This document shows, piece by piece, positions 24,345 through 32,192 of a stretch of DNA of 64,000 nt. The position numbers were made by a program, and so were the translations under genes. Position 1 is the stretch's first letter. Each line of letters opens with the position of its first letter. The notes beneath the pieces were generated by a model. It worked only from the letters and a program-made list of their open reading frames with translations. It searched no databases and was not told the origin of the DNA. This DNA is from Floridanema evergladense (lineage in GTDB: Bacteria > Cyanobacteriota > Cyanobacteriia > Cyanobacteriales > Aerosakkonemataceae), in the NCBI RefSeq assembly GCF_041929205.1, contig NZ_JBHFNT010000071.1; one strand, written 5' to 3'.

Positions 24345-24959
24345 ATGTTAAAAGCATCAGATATTATGACCAAAGAAGTCGTTACTATTCGTGGTTCAGC
24401 GACAGCGGCGGAAGCAGTAAAATTGATGCGGGAAAAAGGGTTGCATACTTTAATCGTAGAACGTCGCCATGACCAAGATGCTTACGGCATAGTGGCAGAT
24501 AGCGATATTGTTTATAAAGTAACAGCTTTTGGTCTAGACCCGAAAAAAGTGCGGGTCTATGAAATTATGACTAAGCCTTGCATTGCGATCAATCCTGATT
24601 TGGGTGTAGAATATGTAGCCCGGTTATTTGCTAATAACAGCATTCGCATCGCACCAGTAATCCAAAATCAATTGTTAGGCATAATTTCCATTACTGATAT
24701 TCTCAGTAAAGGTGATTTTGTAGAAAGTCCCAAACAAACTTTCCTCGAACAAGAAATCGAAAAGGCAATTGAAAGCGCCCGTGCTATTTGTGCAGAAAAA
24801 GGCGCAAATTCGAGAGAATGCGCTGTGGCTTGGGATATAGTAGAAGAACTGGAAGCAGAAGCTGCTCACCAACGCGCTAGCAAATTGGAAGAAACAGCTT
24901 TTCAAAAGTATTGCAAGGAGTTTCCAGAAGCTGTAGAAGCTCGGATGTATGATGTCTAA
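24345..24959 (+). CDS. CBS-CP12 fusion protein
   Basis: A 204-residue protein with two CBS motifs (about residues 1-60 and 70-122), which usually bind adenylate nucleotides, followed by a CP12 domain (about 133-204). CP12 is recognised by the C149/C159 pair in the context RECAVAWDIVEELEAEA and by the end KYCKEFPEAVEARMYD. CP12 bridges GAPDH and phosphoribulokinase to switch off the Calvin cycle. Here only C190 of the second redox pair is present: the partner position is Ala199 (EAR instead of ECR), so redox control of that loop should be altered. CBS-CP12 fusions are known in cyanobacteria. Location between hoxW and nifJ links it to fermentative or dark metabolism. Confidence 0.9.
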   Translation: MLKASDIMTKEVVTIRGSATAAEAVKLMREKGLHTLIVERRHDQDAYGIVADSDIVYKVTAFGLDPKKVRVYEIMTKPCIAINPDLGVEYVARLFANNSIRIAPVIQNQLLGIISITDILSKGDFVESPKQTFLEQEIEKAIESARAICAEKGANSRECAVAWDIVEELEAEAAHQRASKLEETAFQKYCKEFPEAVEARMYDV

Positions 24960-25473
24960 TCAAATTAGCTAATAGTTATGTTTTTGCGGTGTCTTCGCTT
25001 TTATTACAATTAGGATAAGAGCGAAGACAGTGTAACAAATTACCAAAAAGCGATTTATTGAAGAAGCAGGCTACCTTCTAGATAAAAATGATAATTATTT
25101 AGGTATATATTATAAATTGTTACCAAATCTTGATAAGCGTTAAAAAATACTAAAAAGTTGTCCCCATAATCCATCTTTGGTTAGATGATAAAAGAAGGAG
25201 GAATAAGGGAACTACCCTAAAAAAATTCTCCAATAATGCTTATGAGTAAAGGATTGGGTTGATTTCGTACCAGGTTTATCAATATCAAAAGCAACTGCAA
25301 TGTTGTTTTATAAAGGCTTAATAATCACCTACTTCAACAGTATGGCAACGAAAAATATGGGTGATTTAAGTCAAAGATAAACAAGGCTTACAGAATTTGG
25401 GCAGAGAAAAAAATACCAACGAAATTCTGTAAAAAAACAAGCAAAACCTAGTGGGTAACAAAGGTTTGAAATA
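24960..25473. other. Long intergenic region upstream of nifJ
   Basis: These 514 bases contain the hairpin at 24990-25029 and no gene. A second imperfect foldback, GGAGGAAT..GGG..CCC..ATTCTCC, lies at 25197-25231 and may be part of a structured nifJ leader. A GTA-N6-TAC sequence at 25032-25043 has the wrong spacing for NtcA. The nifJ promoter is expected here but no confident -10 can be assigned. Confidence 0.55.
24990..25029 (+). terminator. Strong hairpin after the CBS-CP12 gene
   Basis: TGTCTTCGCTTTTAT pairs with ATAAGAGCGAAGACA (15-bp stem with one G-U) around a 10-base loop, 30 bases after the stop codon. No U-tract follows, but it probably marks the end of the hox transcript. Confidence 0.6.
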
Positions 25474-28400
25474 ATGACTACAAGAACTTATGCAACGATC
25501 GACGGTAACGAAGCAGTAGCGTATGTCGCTTACCGTTTAAATGAAGTAATTGCCATTTATCCGATTACACCTTCTTCACCGATGGCAGAATGGTCGGATG
25601 CGTGGACATCAGAAAATAAACCCAACATTTGGGGAACAGTGCCATCAGTAGTAGAAATGCAAAGCGAAGGTGGCGTTGCTGGTGCAGTTCACGGGGCGCT
25701 ACAAACGGGCTCGTTAACAACAACTTTCACGGCATCTCAGGGATTATTATTAATGCTCCCGAATATGTATAAAATTGCTGGAGAATTAACACCTACAGTA
25801 TTTCATATTGCCGCCCGTAGTTTAGCTGCCCAAGGACTTTCTATCTTTGGCGATCATAGTGATGTGATGTCAGCGCGAAGCACTGGATTTGGGATGTTAT
25901 GTTCTGCATCAGTGCAAGAAGCGCACGATTTCGCTTTAATTTCCACCGCAGCTAGTTTAGAATCGCGGATTCCTTTCTTACATTTCTTCGATGGTTTCCG
26001 CACTTCTCACGAAGTTCAAAAAGTAGAATTGTTGACAGAAGACGATCTGCGATCGCTAATTTCCGACGAGTTAGTATTTGCTCATCGGGAAAGAGCATTA
26101 ACACCCGATCGTCCGGTATTAAGAGGAACTGCTCAAAACCCCGACGTTTACTTCCAAGCACGCGAAACAGTTAACCCATTTTATACAGCTTGTGTAGACA
26201 TTACTGAAAAGGTAATGAATGATTTTGCTAAACTAACTGGACGGCAATATCAACTGTATGAATATCACGGCGATCCTACAGCAGAAAGAGTAGTTATTTT
26301 AATGGGTTCCGGTTGCGATGCTGCCCATGAAACCGCCGACTATCTCAACAATTTAGGCGAAAAAGTTGGGGTATTAAAAGTTAGATTGTATCGTCCGTTT
26401 GATGCCAAACGCTTAGTCGCAGCATTACCAGAAACGGTGAAATCGATCGCAGTTTTAGACCGTTGCAAAGAACCGGGCGCAGGTGGCGACCCTCTCTATT
26501 TAGATGTAATTACTGCCTTAACCGAAGAGAATCGGACAGGCATCAAAGTAGTAGGTGGACGCTACGGTTTATCATCTAAAGAATTTACGCCAGCGATGAT
26601 TAAAGTCGTATTTGATAATCTCGCTGCTGCCGAACCGAAGAATCATTTTACAGTGGGAATTAACGACGACGTTACCCACACCAGCTTAGAATTTGACCCA
26701 GAATTCAGCATAGAACCAGATAGCGTAGTTCGGGCAGTATTTTATGGTTTAGGTGCTGATGGAACAGTTGGCGCGAACAAAAATTCAATCAAAATTATTG
26801 GCGAAGAAACTGACAACTACGCCCAAGGTTATTTTGTTTACGACTCGAAGAAATCTGGATCGGTAACAGTATCTCACTTGCGCTTTGGGCCAAATCCAAT
26901 TCGTTCAATTTATTTAGTCAGTCAAGCTAATTTTGTAGCTTGTCACCAGTGGGGATTTTTAGAACAGTTTGAAATGTTGCATATTGCCAAACCTGGGGCA
27001 ACATTCCTGTTAAATAGTCCTTATGACCCCGAAGAAGTTTGGAGTAAATTACCTCGTTCAGTCCAAGAAACCATCATCAACAAAAAACTAAAATTCTTCG
27101 TTTCCGATGCCAATAAAGTAGCGAGAGAAAGTGGCATGGGAAACAGAATTAACACCGTGATGCAGGTGTGTTTCTTTGCCCTTTCGGGAGTGTTACCTAA
27201 AGAGGAAGCGATCGCCCAAATCAAGAAATCCGTTCAAAAAACATACGGTAAGAAAGGGCCAGAAATTGTCGCCAAAAACATGAAAGCGATCGACAATAGT
27301 CTGGATAATTTATTTGAAGTAAAAGTTCCCGATCGCATCGATAGTGAAATTAGCATTCGTCCCCCTGTACCCGACACAGCACCCGCATTTGTGCGCGAAG
27401 TATTAGGACAAATTATTGCTAAGAAAGGCGACGAACTTCCGGTTAGCGCCATGCCAATTGATGGTACTTATCCCACTGCCACATCGAAATGGGAAAAACG
27501 TAATGTTTGCCAAGAAATTCCGGTTTGGGACCCCGATGTTTGCGTGCAATGTGGTAAGTGCGTGATGGTATGTCCACACAGCGTAATTCGCAGCAAAGTT
27601 TACGAACCCAGCGAATTAGAAAACGCACCGGAAACATTCAAGAGTGTTAACGCAAAAGACCACGATTGGAAAGGCTTAAAATTCACCATTCAAGTAGCAC
27701 CAGAAGATTGTACAGGTTGCGGTGTTTGTGTGGATGTTTGCCCAGCGAAGAATAAATCTCAACCGAAACTGAAAGCGATTAATATGGCAGAACAATTGCC
27801 ATTAAGAGAACCAGAAAGAGTAAATTGGGATTATTTCTTAAGCTTGCCAAATCCCGATCGCCGCGAATTGAAATTGAACAAGATTAATCAACAACAAATG
27901 CAAGAACCTTTGTTTGAATTCTCAGGCGCTTGCGGTGGTTGTGGAGAAACACCTTACTTGAAATTAGTTAGTCAGTTATTTGGCGATCGTATGGTAGTTG
28001 CCAACGCCACAGGTTGTTCCTCAATTTATGGTGGTAACTTACCGACAACACCTTGGGCACAAAATGCTGATGGACGAGGCCCAGCTTGGTCTAATTCCTT
28101 GTTTGAAGACAACGCCGAATTTGGCTTAGGTTTCCGCGTATCGATCGACAAACAAACCGAATTTGCCGCTGAATTACTGAAGAAATTAGCCAACGAAATT
28201 GGCGAAACTTTAGCAACCGAAATCCTCAACAACGAACAAAAGAACGAAGCCGACATTTGGGAACAACGAGAAAAAGTTGCAGCCTTAAAACAACGCTTAG
28301 ACGAAGTAGTTAATTCAACATCGGATAACAGCGTTAAAGCCAAAGCAAAACAACTGAAATCTCTAGCAGATTATCTCGTCAAAAAGAGCGTTTGGATCAT

Positions 28401-29133
28401 CGGTGGAGACGGTTGGGCTTATGATATTGGTTACGGCGGATTAGACCATGTAATTGCTAGCGGACGTAACGTAAATATCTTAGTTTTGGACACCGAAGTT
28501 TACTCAAATACTGGCGGACAAATGTCCAAAGCCACCCCTCGTGGTGCCGTTGCAAAATTCGCCGCTGCTGGTAAACCTGCTGCTAAGAAAGACCTGGGTT
28601 TAATTGCTATGACTTACGGCAATGTTTACGTTGCTAACGTAGCAATGGGCGCAAAAGATGAACATACATTGAAAGCTTTCTTAGAAGCAGAAGCTTACGA
28701 CGGCCCATCATTAATTATTGCCTACTCTCACTGTATTGCTCATGGTATTAACATGACCACAGGAATGCAACAACAAAAAGCAGCAGTAGAATCTGGTGCT
28801 AAATTGTTGTATCGTTACAATCCAGAACGAGCAATTAAAGGTGAGAATCCGCTGCAATTAGACAGTCGATCGCCGAAACTTCCGCTCGAGCAATATATGT
28901 ATGCTGAAACTCGGTTTAAGATGCTAACAGCCAGCAAACCAGAACAAGCAAAACGGCTACTTCAAGAAGCACAACAAGACGTAAATTCTCGTTGGGAAAT
29001 GTACCAATATTTAGCCGCCCGTCAATGGCACGCTGCTAACAGCAACGGTCATAATGGTGATAGTAAAAAAGGTGAAAGTTCCGACAAAGGCGAAGAAACA
29101 ACAGGCGGAAAATCCGAAGCGCTGAAAAGTTAA
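25474..29133 (+). CDS. nifJ: Pyruvate:ferredoxin (flavodoxin) oxidoreductase
   Basis: A single-chain homodimeric-type PFOR of 1219 residues, oxidising pyruvate and CoA to acetyl-CoA and CO2 with reduction of ferredoxin or flavodoxin. The layout is complete: N-terminal pyruvate-binding domain (YPITPSSPMAEW), CoA-binding and gamma domains, a two-cluster ferredoxin domain (CVQCGKCVMVCP and CTGCGVCVDVCP, about residues 690-760), then the thiamine diphosphate domain with the fourth-cluster cysteines CGGCGETPY and GDGWAYDIGYGG. The hydrophilic tail after about residue 1185 is low complexity. Next to hoxEFUYHW it could feed reduced ferredoxin to the hydrogenase under anoxia. Confidence 0.97.
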   Translation: MTTRTYATIDGNEAVAYVAYRLNEVIAIYPITPSSPMAEWSDAWTSENKPNIWGTVPSVVEMQSEGGVAGAVHGALQTGSLTTTFTASQGLLLMLPNMYKIAGELTPTVFHIAARSLAAQGLSIFGDHSDVMSARSTGFGMLCSASVQEAHDFALISTAASLESRIPFLHFFDGFRTSHEVQKVELLTEDDLRSLISDELVFAHRERALTPDRPVLRGTAQNPDVYFQARETVNPFYTACVDITEKVMNDFAKLTGRQYQLYEYHGDPTAERVVILMGSGCDAAHETADYLNNLGEKVGVLKVRLYRPFDAKRLVAALPETVKSIAVLDRCKEPGAGGDPLYLDVITALTEENRTGIKVVGGRYGLSSKEFTPAMIKVVFDNLAAAEPKNHFTVGINDDVTHTSLEFDPEFSIEPDSVVRAVFYGLGADGTVGANKNSIKIIGEETDNYAQGYFVYDSKKSGSVTVSHLRFGPNPIRSIYLVSQANFVACHQWGFLEQFEMLHIAKPGATFLLNSPYDPEEVWSKLPRSVQETIINKKLKFFVSDANKVARESGMGNRINTVMQVCFFALSGVLPKEEAIAQIKKSVQKTYGKKGPEIVAKNMKAIDNSLDNLFEVKVPDRIDSEISIRPPVPDTAPAFVREVLGQIIAKKGDELPVSAMPIDGTYPTATSKWEKRNVCQEIPVWDPDVCVQCGKCVMVCPHSVIRSKVYEPSELENAPETFKSVNAKDHDWKGLKFTIQVAPEDCTGCGVCVDVCPAKNKSQPKLKAINMAEQLPLREPERVNWDYFLSLPNPDRRELKLNKINQQQMQEPLFEFSGACGGCGETPYLKLVSQLFGDRMVVANATGCSSIYGGNLPTTPWAQNADGRGPAWSNSLFEDNAEFGLGFRVSIDKQTEFAAELLKKLANEIGETLATEILNNEQKNEADIWEQREKVAALKQRLDEVVNSTSDNSVKAKAKQLKSLADYLVKKSVWIIGGDGWAYDIGYGGLDHVIASGRNVNILVLDTEVYSNTGGQMSKATPRGAVAKFAAAGKPAAKKDLGLIAMTYGNVYVANVAMGAKDEHTLKAFLEAEAYDGPSLIIAYSHCIAHGINMTTGMQQQKAAVESGAKLLYRYNPERAIKGENPLQLDSRSPKLPLEQYMYAETRFKMLTASKPEQAKRLLQEAQQDVNSRWEMYQYLAARQWHAANSNGHNGDSKKGESSDKGEETTGGKSEALKS

Positions 29134-29161
29134 TTAGAAGGCAGAAAGCGGGGAGGAAAAG

Positions 29162-29290
29162 GGGAGGTAGAACCTCCTGACATCTCGTTCCGAGGCTCAG
29201 CCTGGGAACGAAAAACAGAGGCTCTGCCTCTGGGTAGAAAGCGGAGGTAGAACCTCCCAGCGTTCATTCCCAGGTGGAACCTGGGAACGA
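29162..29290. repeat. Palindromic dispersed element, copy 4 (one and a half units)
   Basis: Two successive partial units, each with GGAGGTAGAACCTCC and a CGTTCC..GGGAACG arm, separated by AGAGGCTCTGCCTCTGG. The outer terminal inverted repeats seen in copy 1 are missing, so this looks like a nested or recombined copy between nifJ and the next gene. Confidence 0.75.
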
Positions 29291-29345
29291 GAGAGTCCCC
29301 AGTCCCCAACAGAAAGGTTAGCCTGATTTTATTAGGAGAAATAGA

Positions 29346-30356
29346 ATGGATTTAACTACTAATTATTTGGGATTAACGTTGCGATCGCCTATTGTACCTT
29401 CAGCCGCAGCACCCCTCACCGAAAATGTAGACAACATTAGAAGAATGGAAGATGCAGGTGCAGGTGCAGTAGTTTTGCACTCTTTGTTTGAAGAACAAAT
29501 TCGGCAAGAACGCCAAGAATTAGACCATCATCTAACATATCATTCCGAATCTTTTGCCGAAGCACTCACCTATTTTCCCGAACCAGAAATCTTCCACGTT
29601 GGCACAGAAGAATATCTAAATCATATTCGTCGCGCCAAACAAATGGTTAACATTCCAATTATCGCCAGCCTCAACGGTAGCAGTATTGGCGGATGGACAG
29701 AATTTGCCAGTCAAATTCAACAAGCAGGCGCAGACGCACTCGAATTAAACATCTATTATGTGCCGACAGATTTCAACATGAGTGGCGCACAAGTAGAACA
29801 AAATTATATCGACATTGTTTGCGCCGTAAAATCAGCCGTAACCATTCCCGTTGCTGTCAAATTAAGTCCTTTTTTCAGCAACATGGCATACATGGCAAAA
29901 CGCCTAGAAGAAGCAGGTGCAGATGGACTAGTTTTATTCAATCGTTTCTATCAACCAGACATTGACATTGACGAATTAGAAGTTCGCCCCAACGTTCTTT
30001 TAAGTACACCCCAAGCCATGCGTTTACCAATGCGTTGGATTGCCATTTTGTACGGCAGAATTCGTCCAGAATTTGCGGCAACTGGTGGGATTCACAAAGG
30101 ACAAGAAGTGATTAAAATGCTCATGGCGGGAGCAAAAATCACTCAAGTTTGTTCAGTGTTAATGCGTCATGGAATCGCCCATATTCGGGATATTGAAAAC
30201 GAAATAAAACACTGGATGATTGAACATGAATACGAATCAGTCAAACAAATGATTGGTAGCATGAGTCAAATCAACTGTCCAGACGAATCAGCCTTTGAAC
30301 GCGCCCAATATATGCGGGCAGTTCAAACTTACAAACCTGCTATTGCTCTCTCATAA
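29346..30356 (+). CDS. Dihydroorotate dehydrogenase-like flavoprotein
   Basis: A 336-residue TIM-barrel protein of the dihydroorotate dehydrogenase-like family (DLTTNYLGLTLRSPIVPSAA start; LELNIYYVPTD; VAVKLSPFF; ATGGIHKGQEV, which binds FMN phosphate). The position that holds the catalytic Cys in class 1 PyrD (ELNxSCPN) is occupied by tyrosine in ELNIYYVPTD, so it is probably not a true pyrimidine enzyme. It sits directly after nifJ in the same direction, an association I recall from other cyanobacteria. Likely an FMN- or Fe-S-linked partner of PFOR metabolism; function unproven. It ends before a perfect 11-bp terminator-like hairpin. Confidence 0.8.
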   Translation: MDLTTNYLGLTLRSPIVPSAAAPLTENVDNIRRMEDAGAGAVVLHSLFEEQIRQERQELDHHLTYHSESFAEALTYFPEPEIFHVGTEEYLNHIRRAKQMVNIPIIASLNGSSIGGWTEFASQIQQAGADALELNIYYVPTDFNMSGAQVEQNYIDIVCAVKSAVTIPVAVKLSPFFSNMAYMAKRLEEAGADGLVLFNRFYQPDIDIDELEVRPNVLLSTPQAMRLPMRWIAILYGRIRPEFAATGGIHKGQEVIKMLMAGAKITQVCSVLMRHGIAHIRDIENEIKHWMIEHEYESVKQMIGSMSQINCPDESAFERAQYMRAVQTYKPAIALS

Positions 30357-30372
30357 TAGTTAGGATTTAGTT

Positions 30373-30406
30373 AAATTCCCAGGTAATTAAAACAGCCTGG
30401 GAATTT
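30373..30406 (+). terminator. Hairpin terminator after the flavoprotein gene
   Basis: AAATTCCCAGG and CCTGGGAATTT form a perfect 11-bp stem around a 12-base loop, 17 bases after the stop codon. Confidence 0.65.
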
Positions 30407-30487
30407 CGTATAGAAGGCAGAAGCGAAATGCAAAAGACATTATTTTTAATTAAGAGCCAAACCTTTGCAAAAATCAAAAAATCTATA

Positions 30488-30595
30488 AAAAACATCTGCG
30501 TTCATCTGCGTTCATCTGCGGTTTATCTGCGTAAAAAAGAACTTGCGCCACCAACAATAAAAACATCTGTGTTCATCTGTGTTTATCTGTGGTTA
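30488..30595 (+). repeat. ATCTGCGTTC-type decamer tandem repeats, two blocks
   Basis: Block one (about 30490-30530) has four ATCTGCGTTC/ATCTGCGGTT units; block two (about 30563-30595) has ATCTGTGTTC-type units. Similar strings occur at 11480-11522 (inverted), 57160-57190 and 60045-60090, always near gene boundaries. Confidence 0.8.
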
Positions 30596-30684
30596 AAAAA
30601 TCTCTTAACTCTCAGCACTTCACCAAATTACACTTGTAAGCTAAACTTAAACCTTGTGCGTTGCCCATAAAAGAGGAGTAGAAT

Positions 30685-31008
30685 ATGTCAGAATTTCTAG
30701 ACTTTTTGCGACATAAGTTTGCCTACGTAGCTGTAGGAGAATTCAAACCCGGTAAATTTGAAGAAGCTAAACAACTTTACGAAAAAGCAATCTCCACTTA
30801 CGATCATGGTTTCCAGGGAGCATATTTGTTACAAATTCCCAACACTGATAAAGGGATTGCGATAATTTTTTGGGAAACCGAACAAGACATGGGCGAGAAT
30901 CAATCGGAAGCCTATAAGGAAATCTTGAAACAAATGACACCTTTGTTTGCTACTACGCCAACAACTGAATTTTATGAAGTGGTAAGTGAAATTGCACCAA
31001 AAGAGTGA
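30685..31008 (+). CDS. Small conserved hypothetical protein, dimeric alpha/beta-barrel type
   Basis: A 107-residue soluble protein. The order of elements (VAVGEFKPGKFEEAKQLYEKA helix, GFQGAYLLQ strand, GIAIIFWETEQDM strand, then a helix and FYEVVSEI strand) resembles antibiotic-biosynthesis-monooxygenase-like ferredoxin folds. No catalytic residue can be named. AGAGGAG precedes the start. It lies 39 bases upstream of cbiM in the same direction and may belong to the transport operon. Confidence 0.65.
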   Translation: MSEFLDFLRHKFAYVAVGEFKPGKFEEAKQLYEKAISTYDHGFQGAYLLQIPNTDKGIAIIFWETEQDMGENQSEAYKEILKQMTPLFATTPTTEFYEVVSEIAPKE

Positions 31009-31047
31009 TTTCTTGCTTTAATTAATAAGTTCCTAGTACCAAAAGAC

Positions 31048-31803
31048 ATGAAAATGTACCAACGATCGCGCCTTTTAATGATGGCAGGGCTCAGTTGTTA
31101 TTTAGTAATTGGATCGGCAAATCCTGCTCAGGCAATGCACATCATGGAAGGATTTTTACCAGTGCAGTGGGCTGTATTCTGGTGGGTGGTGTTTATTCCT
31201 TTCTTGATTTGGGGTTTGCGATCGCTCACCCGCATTACCCGCCAACATCCTGAAAGTAAGTTGCTCTTAGCATTAGCTGGGGCTTTTACCTTCGTTTTGT
31301 CGGCTTTGAAAATTCCCTCTGTCACAGGGAGTTGTTCTCATCCCACAGGCACAGGACTAGGCGCAGTCTTATTTGGCCCAGCCGTGATGTCCGTTCTCGG
31401 CGCTTTGGTATTGTTATTTCAAGCGTTGCTCTTGGCTCATGGCGGCTTAACCACCTTGGGAGCAAATGCAGTTTCAATGGCAGTAGTGGGTCCCTTCGTC
31501 GCTTACGGTGTCTATCAACTGGTGATGAAAGCCAGCGGTAAACAAACATTGGCAATTTTTCTGGCAGCATCTTTGGCAGATTTGGTAACTTATGTAGTGA
31601 CTTCGGCTCAACTGGCGCTGGCGTTTCCGGCAGCGGTGGGTGGTTTTTGGGCAGCTTTTATGAAATTTGCGGGGATTTTTGCGATAACTCAGATCCCGCT
31701 GGCTGTTAGTGAAGGGTTGCTTACAGTGCTGGTGTGGAACTGGCTTGTCACCTACAACCACCAAGAGTTACAAGCACTAAATGTGATTAAAGAAGGAGCA
31801 TAA
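31048..31803 (+). CDS. cbiM: ECF cobalt/nickel transporter substrate-binding membrane subunit CbiM
   Basis: A 251-residue membrane protein with a leader ending NPAQA, after which the mature chain would begin M30-H31-IMEGF. The N-terminal Met-His pair is the metal-binding hallmark of CbiM/NikM. Several membrane helices follow, including the TGSCSHPTGTGLGA loop with a conserved histidine. It takes up Co2+ (or Ni2+) in complex with CbiN, CbiQ and CbiO. Metal choice cannot be decided from sequence alone: cobalt would serve cobalamin, nickel the adjacent hydrogenase. Confidence 0.92.
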   Translation: MKMYQRSRLLMMAGLSCYLVIGSANPAQAMHIMEGFLPVQWAVFWWVVFIPFLIWGLRSLTRITRQHPESKLLLALAGAFTFVLSALKIPSVTGSCSHPTGTGLGAVLFGPAVMSVLGALVLLFQALLLAHGGLTTLGANAVSMAVVGPFVAYGVYQLVMKASGKQTLAIFLAASLADLVTYVVTSAQLALAFPAAVGGFWAAFMKFAGIFAITQIPLAVSEGLLTVLVWNWLVTYNHQELQALNVIKEGA

Positions 31804-31806
31804 AAA

Positions 31807-32118
31807 ATGCAAGTTTCCCGGAAAGGTTGGCATAATTGGCTTTTGGTGTTGGGTGTGGTGGCTTTAGCGATCGCTCCCTTAATCCTAGTTCGCGGAGCCG
31901 AATTTGGGGGATCGGACGGTGAAGCAGAGTCCGCAATTCAAGAAATGAACCCTAATTATAAACCTTGGGCAACTCCCATTTTTGAACCTGCCAGCGGTGA
32001 AATTGAATCGCTTTTGTTTGCGCTACAAGCGGGGTTGGGTGCTGGTGTGATTGGTTATGCGATCGGGTTATATCGTGGTAGAAAAGAACTGCGTAAACCG
32101 GAAGAAAATCAAGAGTAG
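31807..32118 (+). CDS. cbiN: Cobalt transporter auxiliary subunit CbiN
   Basis: A 103-residue protein with two transmembrane segments (about residues 10-28 and 66-86) flanking a periplasmic loop with the conserved FGGSDGEAE and PNYKPWATPIFEPASGEIESLLFALQ-type elements typical of CbiN rather than the longer NikN. It therefore favours cobalt. It starts 4 bases after cbiM. Confidence 0.9.
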   Translation: MQVSRKGWHNWLLVLGVVALAIAPLILVRGAEFGGSDGEAESAIQEMNPNYKPWATPIFEPASGEIESLLFALQAGLGAGVIGYAIGLYRGRKELRKPEENQE

Positions 32119-32128
32119 GAAACCTCTC

Positions 32129-32166
32129 AAAAACCCGGTTTCTGCTGTGAAATAAACCGGGTTTTT
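32129..32166 (+). terminator. Hairpin with U-run between cbiN and cbiQ
   Basis: AAAAACCCGGTTT and AAACCGGGTTTTT form a perfect 13-bp stem around a 12-base loop, with a U-run at the 3' side. It has the form of an intrinsic terminator but lies inside an operon, so partial termination could give more CbiMN than CbiQO. Confidence 0.6.
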
Positions 32167-32192
32167 GGGTCATTCTTTTTTCTAGTTTGCTC

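Larger units (their letters stand above)
30357..30684. other. Intergenic region with decamer repeats upstream of the cbi region
   Basis: After the hairpin at 30373-30406 the region is mostly tandem repeats (30488-30595). No cobalamin riboswitch features were recognised before cbiM. An 80-codon frame here is only a translation of the repeats. Confidence 0.6.

Noticed and set aside
25032..25043. GTAACAAATTAC upstream of nifJ as an NtcA site
   Set aside because: Only 6 bases separate GTA and TAC; NtcA needs 8, and no TAN3T box is properly placed.
30428..30670. 80-codon frame upstream of cbiM
   Set aside because: Most of it translates ATCTGCGTTC-type repeats; there is no ribosome-binding site or recognisable family.
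30373..31047. Cobalamin or Ni/Co riboswitch before cbiM
   Set aside because: No conserved B12-box or riboswitch core was recognised; only repeats and a terminator hairpin are present.
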